Positions 1 through 7,537 of a stretch of DNA of 17,659 nucleotides are shown piece by piece. The notes beneath the pieces were generated by a model. That model ran no database searches, was not told the DNA's origin, and was given only the letters and a program-made list of their open reading frames with translations. The stretch comes from a bacterium UBA2219 (lineage in GTDB: Bacteria; Desulfobacterota; Deferrimicrobia; Deferrimicrobiales; Deferrimicrobiaceae), in assembly GCA_002327765.1 (NCBI GenBank), contig DCUH01000003.1:1-17659 (forward strand). The letters run 5' to 3'. Position numbers and translations under genes: made by a program. Numbering within the stretch: the first letter of the stretch is position 1; each line of letters starts with the position of its first letter.

Positions 1-1057
1 GGATCTCCTTCTCCTGGAGCACCCGCAGCAGCTTGGCCTGCATGCCGGGGGTAATCTCCGCCACCTCGTCCAGGAACAGCGTCCCCCCCTTGGCCGCCTC
101 GATCAGCCCCATCCGGTCCTTGTTTGCGCCGGTGAAGGCTCCGCGGACGTGGCCGAAGAACTCGCTCTCCAAAAGGGTCTCGGTTATGGCGCTGCAATTG
201 ATGGCGACGAAGGGGTTCATGGCCCGGGCCGACTCCGTGTGGATGATCCGCGCGATGACCTCCTTGCCCACGCCGCTCTCCCCGGTGATGACGGCGGACG
301 ACTCCACCTTGGCGATCCGCCGGGCCAGGTCGATGGTGTCGCGCATGGCCTTGCTCTTGAGGCCGGTCCCGCGGAAGTAGCCGTCTTCCTTCCCCCGGTG
401 GTGCAGTTGGACCTTCATCGCGTTTTCCGACCGGAGCAGTTTTTCCCGGACCTCGTGCAGGACGGCCTCGATCGTGTCCGCCTTGAAGAAGGGGAGGTAC
501 GGCTCGATCTCGTCGCCCCACGCCTCCCGGGTCCGCGTCTCGTTGAAGCAGATGGCGTCGCCCTTGGCCAGGCATTGCCGCTCGATGCAGTAGACCTCCT
601 TGCCCAGCATCCGGGAGCAGTATCCGCTGACGTATCCGGTCAGCGACCAGCAGACCGGCTCGTGGGAGATCCCCATGTGCAGCAGGTGCTGCTCGGCCTC
701 GTAGGAGTCCTGCCAGGTGTTGAACATCCGGAACGAAGGTTCCCGCGTGATCTCGCATTCGGAGACGCCCGAGAATCCCTGCAGCATGTGGAGGGCCGGA
801 CCGCAGGTAGGATCCTTCAGCAGATCCGGGTATTCCTGGTCGAGGTTGTCGGCGGTGGACCACCCGTGGGTGTATCCCATGCGGGTGAGGATGTTCCTGG
901 CCGAGAGCGTGCCGAGGTTGTCGATGAGCTCCTTGCGCAGCAGTCCCATGGCCAGTGCATCCATGATCAGGGCGCGGTGACCCATGAACTGTACCAGCCC
1001 CCCGGGGGGAGGGGGGAAATGGAGGTCTCTTTTCAGATCCAGGTCGCCGGCCTTCAT
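1..1057 (-). CDS. XylR/DmpR-type sigma-54-dependent activator (C-terminus beyond window)
   Basis: The gene encodes an enhancer-binding activator of sigma-54 RNA polymerase that probably senses a small aromatic or related effector. About 352 residues are visible. Residues 1-115 resemble the XylR N-terminal sensor domain. A V4R (4-vinyl reductase) segment follows at about 130-190, with the Cys-rich stretch QCLAKGDAIC typical of that fold. The AAA+ domain starts near 235 and has Walker A GESGVGKE (259-266), the sigma-54 contact loop GAFTGA (306-311) and Walker B LFLDE (327-331). The rest of the AAA+ domain and the expected Fis-type helix-turn-helix lie beyond base 1. The start at 1057 is the only in-frame ATG before an upstream stop at 1085-1087, and its ribosome site is weak. 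It is divergent from the operon starting at 1267, which has a sigma-54-like promoter, so it is probably that operon's regulator. Family is certain; the effector is unknown. Confidence 0.93.
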   Translation of the reverse strand, partial: MKAGDLDLKRDLHFPPPPGGLVQFMGHRALIMDALAMGLLRKELIDNLGTLSARNILTRMGYTHGWSTADNLDQEYPDLLKDPTCGPALHMLQGFSGVSECEITREPSFRMFNTWQDSYEAEQHLLHMGISHEPVCWSLTGYVSGYCSRMLGKEVYCIERQCLAKGDAICFNETRTREAWGDEIEPYLPFFKADTIEAVLHEVREKLLRSENAMKVQLHHRGKEDGYFRGTGLKSKAMRDTIDLARRIAKVESSAVITGESGVGKEVIARIIHTESARAMNPFVAINCSAITETLLESEFFGHVRGAFTGANKDRMGLIEAAKGGTLFLDEVAEITPGMQAKLLRVLQEKEI

Positions 1058-1109
1058 GCATCGGATCTTACCCGCTAATTCTCTTTAATACAAATATTTC
1101 TTCTAAATA

Positions 1110-1131
1110 GTGGAATTTTCGCGTTTTCCAC
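1110..1131. promoter_or_regulatory. inverted repeat, candidate upstream activator site
   Basis: GTGGAA (1110-1115) and TTCCAC (1126-1131) form an inverted repeat with a 10-base spacer. Its centre lies about 108 bases upstream of the start predicted from the sigma-54-like promoter at 1203-1218, where enhancer-binding activators usually bind. It is not a match to the known XylR/DmpR operator. The role is inferred from position. Confidence 0.35.
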
Positions 1132-1156
1132 GAGCAAACAGTGGGCCGAGCGGCAT

Positions 1157-1187
1157 CATAAATGCTATTGATTAACAGCTATTTATG
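1157..1187. promoter_or_regulatory. interrupted palindrome in divergent regulatory region
   Basis: CATAAAT (1157-1163) pairs with ATTTATG (1181-1187). The inner GCT (1164-1166) also pairs with AGC (1177-1179) if one base is bulged, giving arms of about 10 bp around an AT-rich core. It sits between the sigma-54 activator gene and the sigma-54-like promoter. It could be a second activator site or a site for another regulator such as IHF. The role is inferred. Confidence 0.35.
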
Positions 1188-1202
1188 TAATGCGAGCTCG
1201 TT

Positions 1203-1218
1203 TGGCACGGCATGCGCA
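1203..1218 (+). promoter_or_regulatory. sigma-54 (-24/-12) promoter candidate
   Basis: TGGCAC at 1203-1208 is followed by five bases and GCGCA at 1214-1218. The key GG (1204-1205) and GC (1216-1217) dinucleotides are exactly 10 bases apart, as sigma-54 requires. The -24 half is perfect, and the -12 half has GC where the consensus has TT. Transcription would begin near 1229, about 38 bases before the ATG at 1267. A sigma-54 activator gene lies immediately divergent, which supports the call. Confidence 0.6.
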
Positions 1219-1266
1219 GTACTTGAGTCGGAGCACCCATCAACGGAGAAGGGGGCAAAGACGGGC

Positions 1267-2364
1267 ATGGACCTGAAACAGCCGACTCTCGGAGTGGCAG
1301 CAGCGATTATCGTCATCGGGATTTCACTGGGGATATGCGTGGGGATATCCCCGGCCGTGTTGGGCTCGTGGCTCGCGTTGTTCACCATAGCAATGGTTCC
1401 GCCGCAGTCCGTCTTGACGCTGGCGCTGCAATGCCGGCATCCCGCTTCCATCGCGAATCTGCCGCAGCCGGCGCGCGGTTTCGCCTTTGTTTTGCTTACG
1501 GCAGTCGTCGGCGCGGCGATCGCTTTGGCCGCCAACGCCATCTTCGGGGCAGGGATGAAGCCGCCCACGCCGTTCGTAATCCTGTACCTGATCCCGGTCG
1601 TGCCCGTGGTCCTGTTCCTCATCATCCCGCTGCAATGCTGGCCTTTCTCCGTTCTCTTCCCCAAGAGGCCCCTGCTCATGGGAACGTCCGTGCTGGCGGC
1701 GGCGCTATTGATCACCGCGCTCGGTTATTACACGCTCTGCAATTTCGATTTCCTTTCCCAGGCGCCGTTCTATCGCGATGAGCTGAACCCGAAAGGCCCG
1801 TTCATGATCCTGGTGCCGGCGGTCTTCAGCTTCACGATGTTCATCGGGATCCAGTTCCTGATCCTTCTGGATTTCTGGCCGATCAACAAGATCCCCCCCG
1901 CCGCGCCGTTCTTCGGCAGGCAGCCCTGGTTCGGCATCCTGGCGCTGGCCTTCTCGACGGCGATCGCATGGGTGATGTGGATCGTCTTCATTGGATTGCT
2001 GAAGCTGGATCTCATGACGTACCAGGCCGTTTCGGTGAGCATGATCTACGGGATGTTCATTCTCATCGTCCTGATGGAAGTGGTGCCGACCCTGAAGGTT
2101 GCGCAGCCGGGAAGAGGCTTTACGCTGATCGCGATCGGCGCCGCTCTCGCCTTCGGGGGTTTCTTCCTTCACAAATATATCGCGGTAACCGTGTTCGGCC
2201 TGAAGGCGGGCCCTCCCGGATTCGACGTGGAAGGCTGGATCTGCTCTGCCATGCTGGCGGTGACCTTCCCGCTCATGGTCACGCATGCGAGCTTCTTCGG
2301 CTTCTATCCGCTGAAGAGAGAGCGGCCGGAACCGGCTCCTCAGCTGCAGGAACAAACGCATTAG
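1267..2364 (+). CDS. ten-helix membrane protein of repeated two-helix units, function unknown
   Basis: This 365-residue inner-membrane protein has about ten hydrophobic helices and matches no family I can name. The start at 1267 is chosen because GGAGAAGGGGG lies just upstream and the sigma-54-like promoter at 1203-1218 would place the transcript start after the alternative ATG at 1162. The sequence is internally repetitive. Units of helix, short Pro-rich basic loop and helix recur, with loops such as LQCRHPASIANLPQPARG, LQCWPFSVLFPKRP, LLDFWPINKIPP and LMEVVPTLKVAQPGRG, and a last partial unit ending FGFYPLKRERP. The basic loops fall on the cytoplasmic side if the N-terminus is inside. There is no CXXCH motif, and I see no clear paired haem-ligand histidines. 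It heads the operon and directly precedes a Tat-exported flavoprotein, so a membrane anchor, quinone contact or transporter role is possible but unproven. Confidence 0.85.
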   Translation: MDLKQPTLGVAAAIIVIGISLGICVGISPAVLGSWLALFTIAMVPPQSVLTLALQCRHPASIANLPQPARGFAFVLLTAVVGAAIALAANAIFGAGMKPPTPFVILYLIPVVPVVLFLIIPLQCWPFSVLFPKRPLLMGTSVLAAALLITALGYYTLCNFDFLSQAPFYRDELNPKGPFMILVPAVFSFTMFIGIQFLILLDFWPINKIPPAAPFFGRQPWFGILALAFSTAIAWVMWIVFIGLLKLDLMTYQAVSVSMIYGMFILIVLMEVVPTLKVAQPGRGFTLIAIGAALAFGGFFLHKYIAVTVFGLKAGPPGFDVEGWICSAMLAVTFPLMVTHASFFGFYPLKRERPEPAPQLQEQTH

Positions 2365-2400
2365 CGGGAAAAGGAACAAATAAATCAAATGGAGGCGGAA

Positions 2401-4269
2401 ATGTCGGACGAAGTGAAATCGGAAGGGAAAGAGAAAGAGGAGGTCCGGGACGGGGCCAGCAGGCGCTCCTTCCTGAAAACCGGCGTCATCACCCTGGGCG
2501 CAATGAGCGCCCTTGCGGCGACCGGGGTGACCGGGGCCAAGGTGGCCGAGGCCGCGGCGGGGAAGTCATCCGGGAAAGTGTCGGGCAAGAAGAACTACAA
2601 AGAAGTCGACATGAGCCGCGTCAATCCGATCCCGCCCGTGAAAGCGCCGGCGAAATGGGACTATGAGACGGACGTCCTGGTCATCGGGTGGGGCGTCGGC
2701 GGCACGATGGCCGCCCTGGCCGCGACGAAGGCCGGTGCGAAGGTGATTGCGCTCGAGAAGAACACCAAGGAGAAATGGCCCGAGCACGCCGGCGTCCATT
2801 CCATCATCGGGACCGGCGGCAGGGAATGGGCTGCGGCGAAAAAACGGACATGGGGTCCGGAGGACGTCAAGCCGGCCGCCGACGAGATGTGGGCAATGAA
2901 CGATTTTTCATGCGACTACAAGATCCTTGTAAGGCAGCTGGAGGAGTGGCAGAACTGTCTGGACCTGCTGCACAGCCTCGATCTCAAGTTCCAGACCGTC
3001 GATCTCGGGGAGTCGTTCGACGAACCTGGACAGAAGTACTCCTCCGTCATGTGGACCTCGGTCAATACGGACCTTCAGGATTTCACGACCATGGACCCGT
3101 GGGTCAACAAGTACCTCGGCGTCGAGAGAACAATCGAGCGGGCATTGGTGAAGAAGGGCTCGACCCGGATCTTCTACGATTCCCCCGTGAACAACCTCGT
3201 GCGGGACGCCTCCGGACGCATCGTGGGCGCGAAGGCGACCATGTCCGGGAAGGTGAAGTACGTGAAGGCCAAGGCGACCATCATTTCCACCGGCGGTTTC
3301 GGCGCGAATTGGGACATGTGCAAGCACTACACCTACATCACCGATTTCTGCGGTTGCCACGTCGGTGCCTACAGCAACGAAGGCGACGGCATCCGCATGG
3401 CGCAGGGCGTCGGATCGGGATTGACCTGCGTCCCGTCCGTCGGGGTTGCCGACGGGGGTATTGACATGCTCGCGCTGGGCCGTCCGTGGAACTACCGCCA
3501 GGACACTCATTTCAAGGACCAGACGGTTTCCGCCTACGCCACGGCGGTCATTCAGCTGGCGCGGCAGCCGAGCCTCAAGGTCAACATGTCCGGCAAGCGG
3601 TTCATGGACGAAAACGGGACCTGGAAGAAGAAGACGATGGCGGCCTACGGCCAGCCCGATCACTCCTTTTTCGTTATCTACGGTGCCGACCTCGACGGAT
3701 ACATCAATTTCATCAAGGGATCGCGTTACGGGATGTGCGAAAACATGATCACGCCGGACTTCAGGATCTACTTCGACGATGAAGACATCCGGCCTCTCTG
3801 GCATTGGAAGGACGACCTCAAGGAAGGGAAGAGGCTGGGCACGGTCATCGAGGCGGACACCATCGAGGAGCTGGCCGTCAAGATGGGCGTCAACAAGAAG
3901 AACTTCATGAAGACGGTCAGCGATTACAACGGGTATTGCGATAAGGGAGTGGACGAGGAGTTCGGCAAGCACAAATCCTTCCTTTATCCGATCCGGAAAG
4001 GCCCGTTCATGGCGATCCGGGCCAAGTCGGCCTTCCTGTGGGTCACCCAGGGAGGGATACGGGTCGACGAAAAGTGGAGAGCCCTCAAGGCGGACGGCTC
4101 CAGCGAGATCCCGGGGCTCTACGTCGGTTCCGCGGATGCCGGCGGCATGATGAAGCCATACAATTTCGGCATGGAGAACTATTTCCAGCAGGCTGCGTCG
4201 GCGATCATCAGCGGAAAGATCGCCGGCACGAACGCCGCGCTCGAAGCGCTCGGGAAGGAACCGGTATAG
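2401..4269 (+). CDS. Tat-exported FAD flavoprotein, fumarate reductase/KstD superfamily, catalytic residues missing
   Basis: This 622-residue protein belongs to the FAD_binding_2 superfamily (fumarate reductase/succinate dehydrogenase flavoprotein type). A twin-arginine signal SRRSFLK (residues 20-26) plus a hydrophobic stretch ending near AEAAAG indicates folded export. The Rossmann motif VIGWGVGG follows near residues 92-100. The start at 2401 has GGAGG five bases upstream, inside the alternative start at 2389. It aligns with the other three flavoproteins here, but the catalytic positions differ. GKRFMDENGTWK has Trp408 where fumarate reductases have the proton-donating Arg. WVTQGG replaces HHTMGG, and KPYNFGMEN replaces HGANRLGGN. 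It may therefore act on a different substrate, use other residues, or only transfer electrons. It lies 36 bases after the membrane-protein gene, in the same apparent operon. Confidence 0.9.
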   Translation: MSDEVKSEGKEKEEVRDGASRRSFLKTGVITLGAMSALAATGVTGAKVAEAAAGKSSGKVSGKKNYKEVDMSRVNPIPPVKAPAKWDYETDVLVIGWGVGGTMAALAATKAGAKVIALEKNTKEKWPEHAGVHSIIGTGGREWAAAKKRTWGPEDVKPAADEMWAMNDFSCDYKILVRQLEEWQNCLDLLHSLDLKFQTVDLGESFDEPGQKYSSVMWTSVNTDLQDFTTMDPWVNKYLGVERTIERALVKKGSTRIFYDSPVNNLVRDASGRIVGAKATMSGKVKYVKAKATIISTGGFGANWDMCKHYTYITDFCGCHVGAYSNEGDGIRMAQGVGSGLTCVPSVGVADGGIDMLALGRPWNYRQDTHFKDQTVSAYATAVIQLARQPSLKVNMSGKRFMDENGTWKKKTMAAYGQPDHSFFVIYGADLDGYINFIKGSRYGMCENMITPDFRIYFDDEDIRPLWHWKDDLKEGKRLGTVIEADTIEELAVKMGVNKKNFMKTVSDYNGYCDKGVDEEFGKHKSFLYPIRKGPFMAIRAKSAFLWVTQGGIRVDEKWRALKADGSSEIPGLYVGSADAGGMMKPYNFGMENYFQQAASAIISGKIAGTNAALEALGKEPV

Positions 4270-4301
4270 CTTAGGCAGCATCGGATATCGGCCCTGAATT
4301 T

Positions 4302-4343
4302 GTCCTGCGGGCTCCCCGTTTATTCCCGGGGAGCCCGCAGGAC
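4302..4343 (+). other. perfect 17-bp hairpin between flavoprotein and D-component genes
   Basis: Arms 4302-4318 and 4327-4343 are perfectly complementary (17 bp, GC-rich) around the 8-base loop TTTATTCC. No T-run follows, so it is not a standard intrinsic terminator. It lies between two operon genes and could be a partial terminator, a transcript-processing or stabilising element, or a device that sets different expression of the genes on either side. Confidence 0.7.
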
Positions 4344-4403
4344 GGGGCAGGTTACGCTTTGAGGCACGGTGGAACCGTCTGCCAACACTGGAGGAATCCG
4401 TTC

Positions 4404-5564
4404 ATGGCCATAATAAACTCGGAAGCATTTCGGGAATTCGAGAATGATGCGAAAACCTTGAGCAACCCGGCCCTGGAGGACTTCAGGAAAAAGGGCGGGA
4501 AGGTCATCGGGTTGATGTATCACTTCATCCCCGAAGAGATCATCACCGCGGGCGGCATGCTTCCTTACCGTATGCGGGCGACCGGCAGCAAGGGCACGGA
4601 GATGTCGGATTCGTGTTTCACGCAAATCAACTGCAGCTTGGTGCGCCATTTCTACGACTCCGGCCTGAAAGGGAGAATGGCGTTTTTGGACGGAGTGGTG
4701 TCGGTGAACAACTGCGATCACATCCGCCGCCTGTACGACAACTGGAAGTGGAAGATCAAGACTCCCTACATGCACTTCTTGTGCTTCCCGAAGAAGACCG
4801 GCAAGGAGCAGGTGAAATGGTATCGGGAACAGCTCGAAGGCTTCAGGAAGAGCCTTGAGGAAACGTTCAAGGTCAGGATCACCGACGAGAAGCTTCATGA
4901 TGCGATCAAGCTCCATAACGAAACTCGGCGGCTGCAGAGAGAGCTTTATGAGCTCAGAAAGGGAGACGTTCCCCCTATCACGGGAGCGGAGACCCTCTCC
5001 ACCATGGTTGCCGCCACCTGCATGCCGAGGGACCGTTACAACACACTGCTGAAGCAGTTGATCCAGGATTGCAAGGCATCCAAGGGGCGCAACGGGTACA
5101 AGGCAAGGATCGTGTTGTTTGGGGGTGAAATCGACGACCCGAAGTTCGTCGATACGATCGAGAGCCAGGGGGTGCTGGTAGTAGGGGATGTCCTGGGGTA
5201 CGGTTCCAGGGCAATCGCGGCAAACGTGGACGAGACCGGCGATCCGCTGGAGGCGCTTTCCCGCTACCAGTTGGTGGACCGTCCCGCAGATGTCCGGATC
5301 TTCGGGACCAGTTTCGACAGGAATGAGTACGTCGTGAAGACGGTGAAGGAATTCAAGGGTGATGGCGTAATTTCCGTCCGGCTGCCGCAATGTGACCTTT
5401 ATGGTATCGAGCAGACGACTCTCTCATTTCACTTGAAGAAAAACAGGATCCCGCACCTTGGGCTGGAGACCGAGTACGTGCTGGAAAGCACCGGTCAGAT
5501 CAAGACGCGGGTGCAGGCGTTCCTGGAGAGCATCTCGGAGGCCAGACATGACCGCAACGAATAA
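4404..5564 (+). CDS. 2-hydroxyacyl-CoA dehydratase/benzoyl-CoA reductase D-component family subunit (smaller)
   Basis: This 386-residue cytoplasmic protein is of the HgdB/HadC/BcrC family, iron-sulfur subunits that use a very low-potential electron to dehydrate 2-hydroxyacyl-CoA or reduce an aromatic acyl-CoA ring. The likely cluster cysteines are Cys71 (DSCF), Cys104 (NNCDHIRR) and Cys330 (PQCDLYG). The ends of the family fold, including the IPHLGLETEY strand near the C-terminus, are recognisable. The length equals that typical of BcrC-type subunits. The start at 4404 has GGAGG nine bases upstream; an earlier in-frame ATG at 4359 lacks this. The next gene overlaps by 17 bases and encodes the partner. 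The ATP-driven activator that such enzymes need is not in this window. Substrate cannot be told from sequence; the aromatic-type regulator hints at an aromatic or cyclic acyl-CoA. Confidence 0.9.
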   Translation: MAIINSEAFREFENDAKTLSNPALEDFRKKGGKVIGLMYHFIPEEIITAGGMLPYRMRATGSKGTEMSDSCFTQINCSLVRHFYDSGLKGRMAFLDGVVSVNNCDHIRRLYDNWKWKIKTPYMHFLCFPKKTGKEQVKWYREQLEGFRKSLEETFKVRITDEKLHDAIKLHNETRRLQRELYELRKGDVPPITGAETLSTMVAATCMPRDRYNTLLKQLIQDCKASKGRNGYKARIVLFGGEIDDPKFVDTIESQGVLVVGDVLGYGSRAIAANVDETGDPLEALSRYQLVDRPADVRIFGTSFDRNEYVVKTVKEFKGDGVISVRLPQCDLYGIEQTTLSFHLKKNRIPHLGLETEYVLESTGQIKTRVQAFLESISEARHDRNE

Positions 5565-6831
5565 AGGACTGCAGCGATTCTACGAATACCGGGACCGGAT
5601 CGCGGGACTGATCAAGACGATGCAGGAGTCGCCGGAGCCCAACCCCCTTCTGATCAGGTTCTTTACGCTGATAAACGAGCAGGACAAGAGGGTCATCGAC
5701 TGCCTCGAGAACCACAAGCCTTTAATCATGAGCCATTACGGCAACGCTGGTGAAATCTTCGCGGCGATGGACATCGAGTGCTACGGACCGGAGGACAACC
5801 TCTTTGTACACCAGCAGTTTACGAAAGACATGGAGGAAAGCGACAATTCTCCCTTCCCGCAGGACATGTGCGCTCTCACCAAGCTGGTCGCCTGGGGCTG
5901 TCTGACGAACATCATTCCCACCCCGACCATGATCGTCGCGATGCTGCAGCCGTGCGATGCGCTGTCGGCGGTCCAGGAAGCCGTCCAGAACATGGAAGGG
6001 TGGAAAGACATTCCGACCTTCGCGCCCGATCCGACCTACGGGAGGGACAAGAGCGACTACGTCTATTTCGCAGGGGAACTGAAACGGATGATCGCGTTCC
6101 TCGAGCACCACACCGGCCGGAAGATGGACTACGGGAAGCTTCGCGATGTCGTCGAGGAGACCAACCGGCAGTACGAGGCGTGGGCGGAATACAACGAACT
6201 GCGGCGCGCGGTTCCCTGCCCGCACAACTCGTTCATCGGGGGGAAACTCGGTTGGATCATGACGCAGCACATGAAAGCCGGACAAGCCGAGGTAACGGAA
6301 ATCATGAAGATGCTCGCTTTCGACGCGGAGCAGAAGGTGAAGGCGAAACAGGGACCGTTGCCGAAGGAGAAGATCCGGGTGATGTGGGCTGACATGATTC
6401 CGACCTGGGCGGACCCGATCGCGGCGTGGCTGGAGCAGGAGCGAGGCGCGAACGTCGTCATGGATTTCCAGAGCGCCACCCCATACGAGCGCATCGATAC
6501 CTCGACGGAAGAGAGTATGCTCCTCGGGCTCGCCAGGAGGACCATGTCGGAGATACCGATGATCCGCGCGGCGAGGGGAAAAGTCGACTACATGATCGAG
6601 GACTTGACGCGCCTCGTCAAAGACTACAAATGCGATTGCGTGATCTTCCCTGGCCACACGGGACATAAGGACCAGTCGGCTTCCATCGGGTTCATGAAGG
6701 AGGCCTGCCGCGAGTTGAACGTACCTCTTCTTTCGCTTGCGGCCGACAACTTCGACCCCAGGACCGCACCCCTGGATGTCATGAAGCGGCAGATAGGCGA
6801 GTTCTTCGACGCGCATGAGCTTGGAAAGTAG
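5548..6831 (+). CDS. 2-hydroxyacyl-CoA dehydratase/benzoyl-CoA reductase D-component family subunit (larger)
   Basis: This 427-residue protein is the apparent partner of the preceding D-component subunit, close in length to BcrB/HgdA-type subunits. Likely cluster cysteines are Cys108 (QDMCALTK) and Cys136 (LQPCDALS), matching the first two of the smaller subunit. At the usual third position, where family members tend to have a Gly-Cys, this protein reads GHTGHK with His373, so the cluster may have unusual ligation. The C-terminal VPLLSLAADNFD strand fits the family. The start at 5548 follows GGAGG inside the end of the previous gene, and the 17-base overlap implies coupled translation. No activator ATPase (HadI/BcrAD type) is nearby. 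It could be a dehydratase, a ring reductase or a member of an uncharacterised branch. Confidence 0.88.
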   Translation: MTATNKGLQRFYEYRDRIAGLIKTMQESPEPNPLLIRFFTLINEQDKRVIDCLENHKPLIMSHYGNAGEIFAAMDIECYGPEDNLFVHQQFTKDMEESDNSPFPQDMCALTKLVAWGCLTNIIPTPTMIVAMLQPCDALSAVQEAVQNMEGWKDIPTFAPDPTYGRDKSDYVYFAGELKRMIAFLEHHTGRKMDYGKLRDVVEETNRQYEAWAEYNELRRAVPCPHNSFIGGKLGWIMTQHMKAGQAEVTEIMKMLAFDAEQKVKAKQGPLPKEKIRVMWADMIPTWADPIAAWLEQERGANVVMDFQSATPYERIDTSTEESMLLGLARRTMSEIPMIRAARGKVDYMIEDLTRLVKDYKCDCVIFPGHTGHKDQSASIGFMKEACRELNVPLLSLAADNFDPRTAPLDVMKRQIGEFFDAHELGK

Positions 6832-6868
6832 CTGGATAAAACTGTTTCTCATGGACAGGAGGCAGGGC

Positions 6869-7501
6869 ATGTTTGACGGGAAAAGGGAATGGATCGCGTG
6901 GTTGACAGCGGTTTTCCTGCTGTTCGCGCTGACGCTTTTTCCTGCGGGCGAGGCCGGGGCTGCGCAAAAGCAGGGGAGTAAAAGCCCGAAGCCCGCGGCG
7001 GCCAAACCGGGAGCGGCCATCCCGGCGGCGCCGGCGGTCGTTTTTTCAACCGCGGACACCGGCAGCTGCGCCGGCTGCCACGCGGCCTATGTGGAATCCG
7101 CCAGCGCCGACAACACGCTCCTGTTCAAGCATAAAGGCGCCGTCACGGACTGTTTCACCTGCCACGAGAAAGCCGCGTTGCAGGAAAAGCACGCGGGCGT
7201 CACCAAGGCTCCCGGAAAGGTGTTCCGGCAGCGCAAGTATCCGGACGCGTTGTGCCTGAACTGTCACGACGGGTTTGAGAAGCTGGCCGAGAAAACGAAA
7301 GACAGCAAGGCCTTCATGACGACGGACAAAAAGGCGATCAACCCGCATAACGCGGAATCCCTTGGCGGCACTCACGCGGAAAAGAAGGAATGCTGGAATT
7401 GCCACAAGATGCACAAGGCCAAACCGCCGATCGAATACTGCTTCGGGTGTCACCACCCGAGGGAGCTCAGTAACTGCAAGAACTGCCACGGCAGGAAGTA
7501 G
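6869..7501 (+). CDS. periplasmic six-haem c-type cytochrome
   Basis: This 210-residue secreted cytochrome carries periplasmic electrons. A Sec signal peptide (Lys-Arg, then the hydrophobic stretch WLTAVFLLFALTLFPAG, then GEAGA) ends near residue 30. An Ala/Pro/Lys-rich linker precedes six CXXCH haem sites, in order CAGCH, CFTCH, CLNCH, CWNCH, CFGCH and CKNCH. There are enough extra histidines for bis-His ligation of several haems. The start at 6869 is chosen because a perfect AGGAGG lies six bases upstream at 6857-6862; earlier in-frame ATGs at 6815 and 6851 would spoil the signal peptide. It lies 37 bases after the D-component gene in the same apparent operon. The Tat-exported flavoprotein in that operon is the likely redox partner. 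It resembles small tetra- to hexahaem cytochromes but I cannot assign a named subfamily. Confidence 0.93.
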   Translation: MFDGKREWIAWLTAVFLLFALTLFPAGEAGAAQKQGSKSPKPAAAKPGAAIPAAPAVVFSTADTGSCAGCHAAYVESASADNTLLFKHKGAVTDCFTCHEKAALQEKHAGVTKAPGKVFRQRKYPDALCLNCHDGFEKLAEKTKDSKAFMTTDKKAINPHNAESLGGTHAEKKECWNCHKMHKAKPPIEYCFGCHHPRELSNCKNCHGRK

Positions 7502-7537
7502 TTCCGGAGTGGACACCTCCTCAAGGAGAGCGAAAAC

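Noticed and set aside
149..1078. 309-residue plus-strand open frame
   Set aside because: It is antisense to the sigma-54 activator, whose Walker and GAFTGA motifs are unmistakable, and its own sequence is a low-complexity GC-rich shadow.
1162..1266. Longer N-terminus of the membrane protein starting at ATG 1162
   Set aside because: It lacks a ribosome site, lies inside a palindrome and upstream of the sigma-54-like promoter, and adds a polar 35-residue lead that does not fit a membrane protein.
2401..4269. Naming this gene fumarate reductase or 3-ketosteroid dehydrogenase
   Set aside because: The fumarate-reductase catalytic residues are absent, and nothing specific to ketosteroid dehydrogenases was recognised; only the superfamily can be supported.
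4355..4385. Second sigma-54 promoter before the D-component genes (GGCAC near 4361)
   Set aside because: No GC pair occurs ten bases after the GG, so the essential spacing is not met.
4404..6831. Naming the pair bcrC and bcrB (benzoyl-CoA reductase)
   Set aside because: The sizes fit, but the ATPase subunits are missing, the larger subunit departs at a putative ligand, and dehydratases share the same folds.
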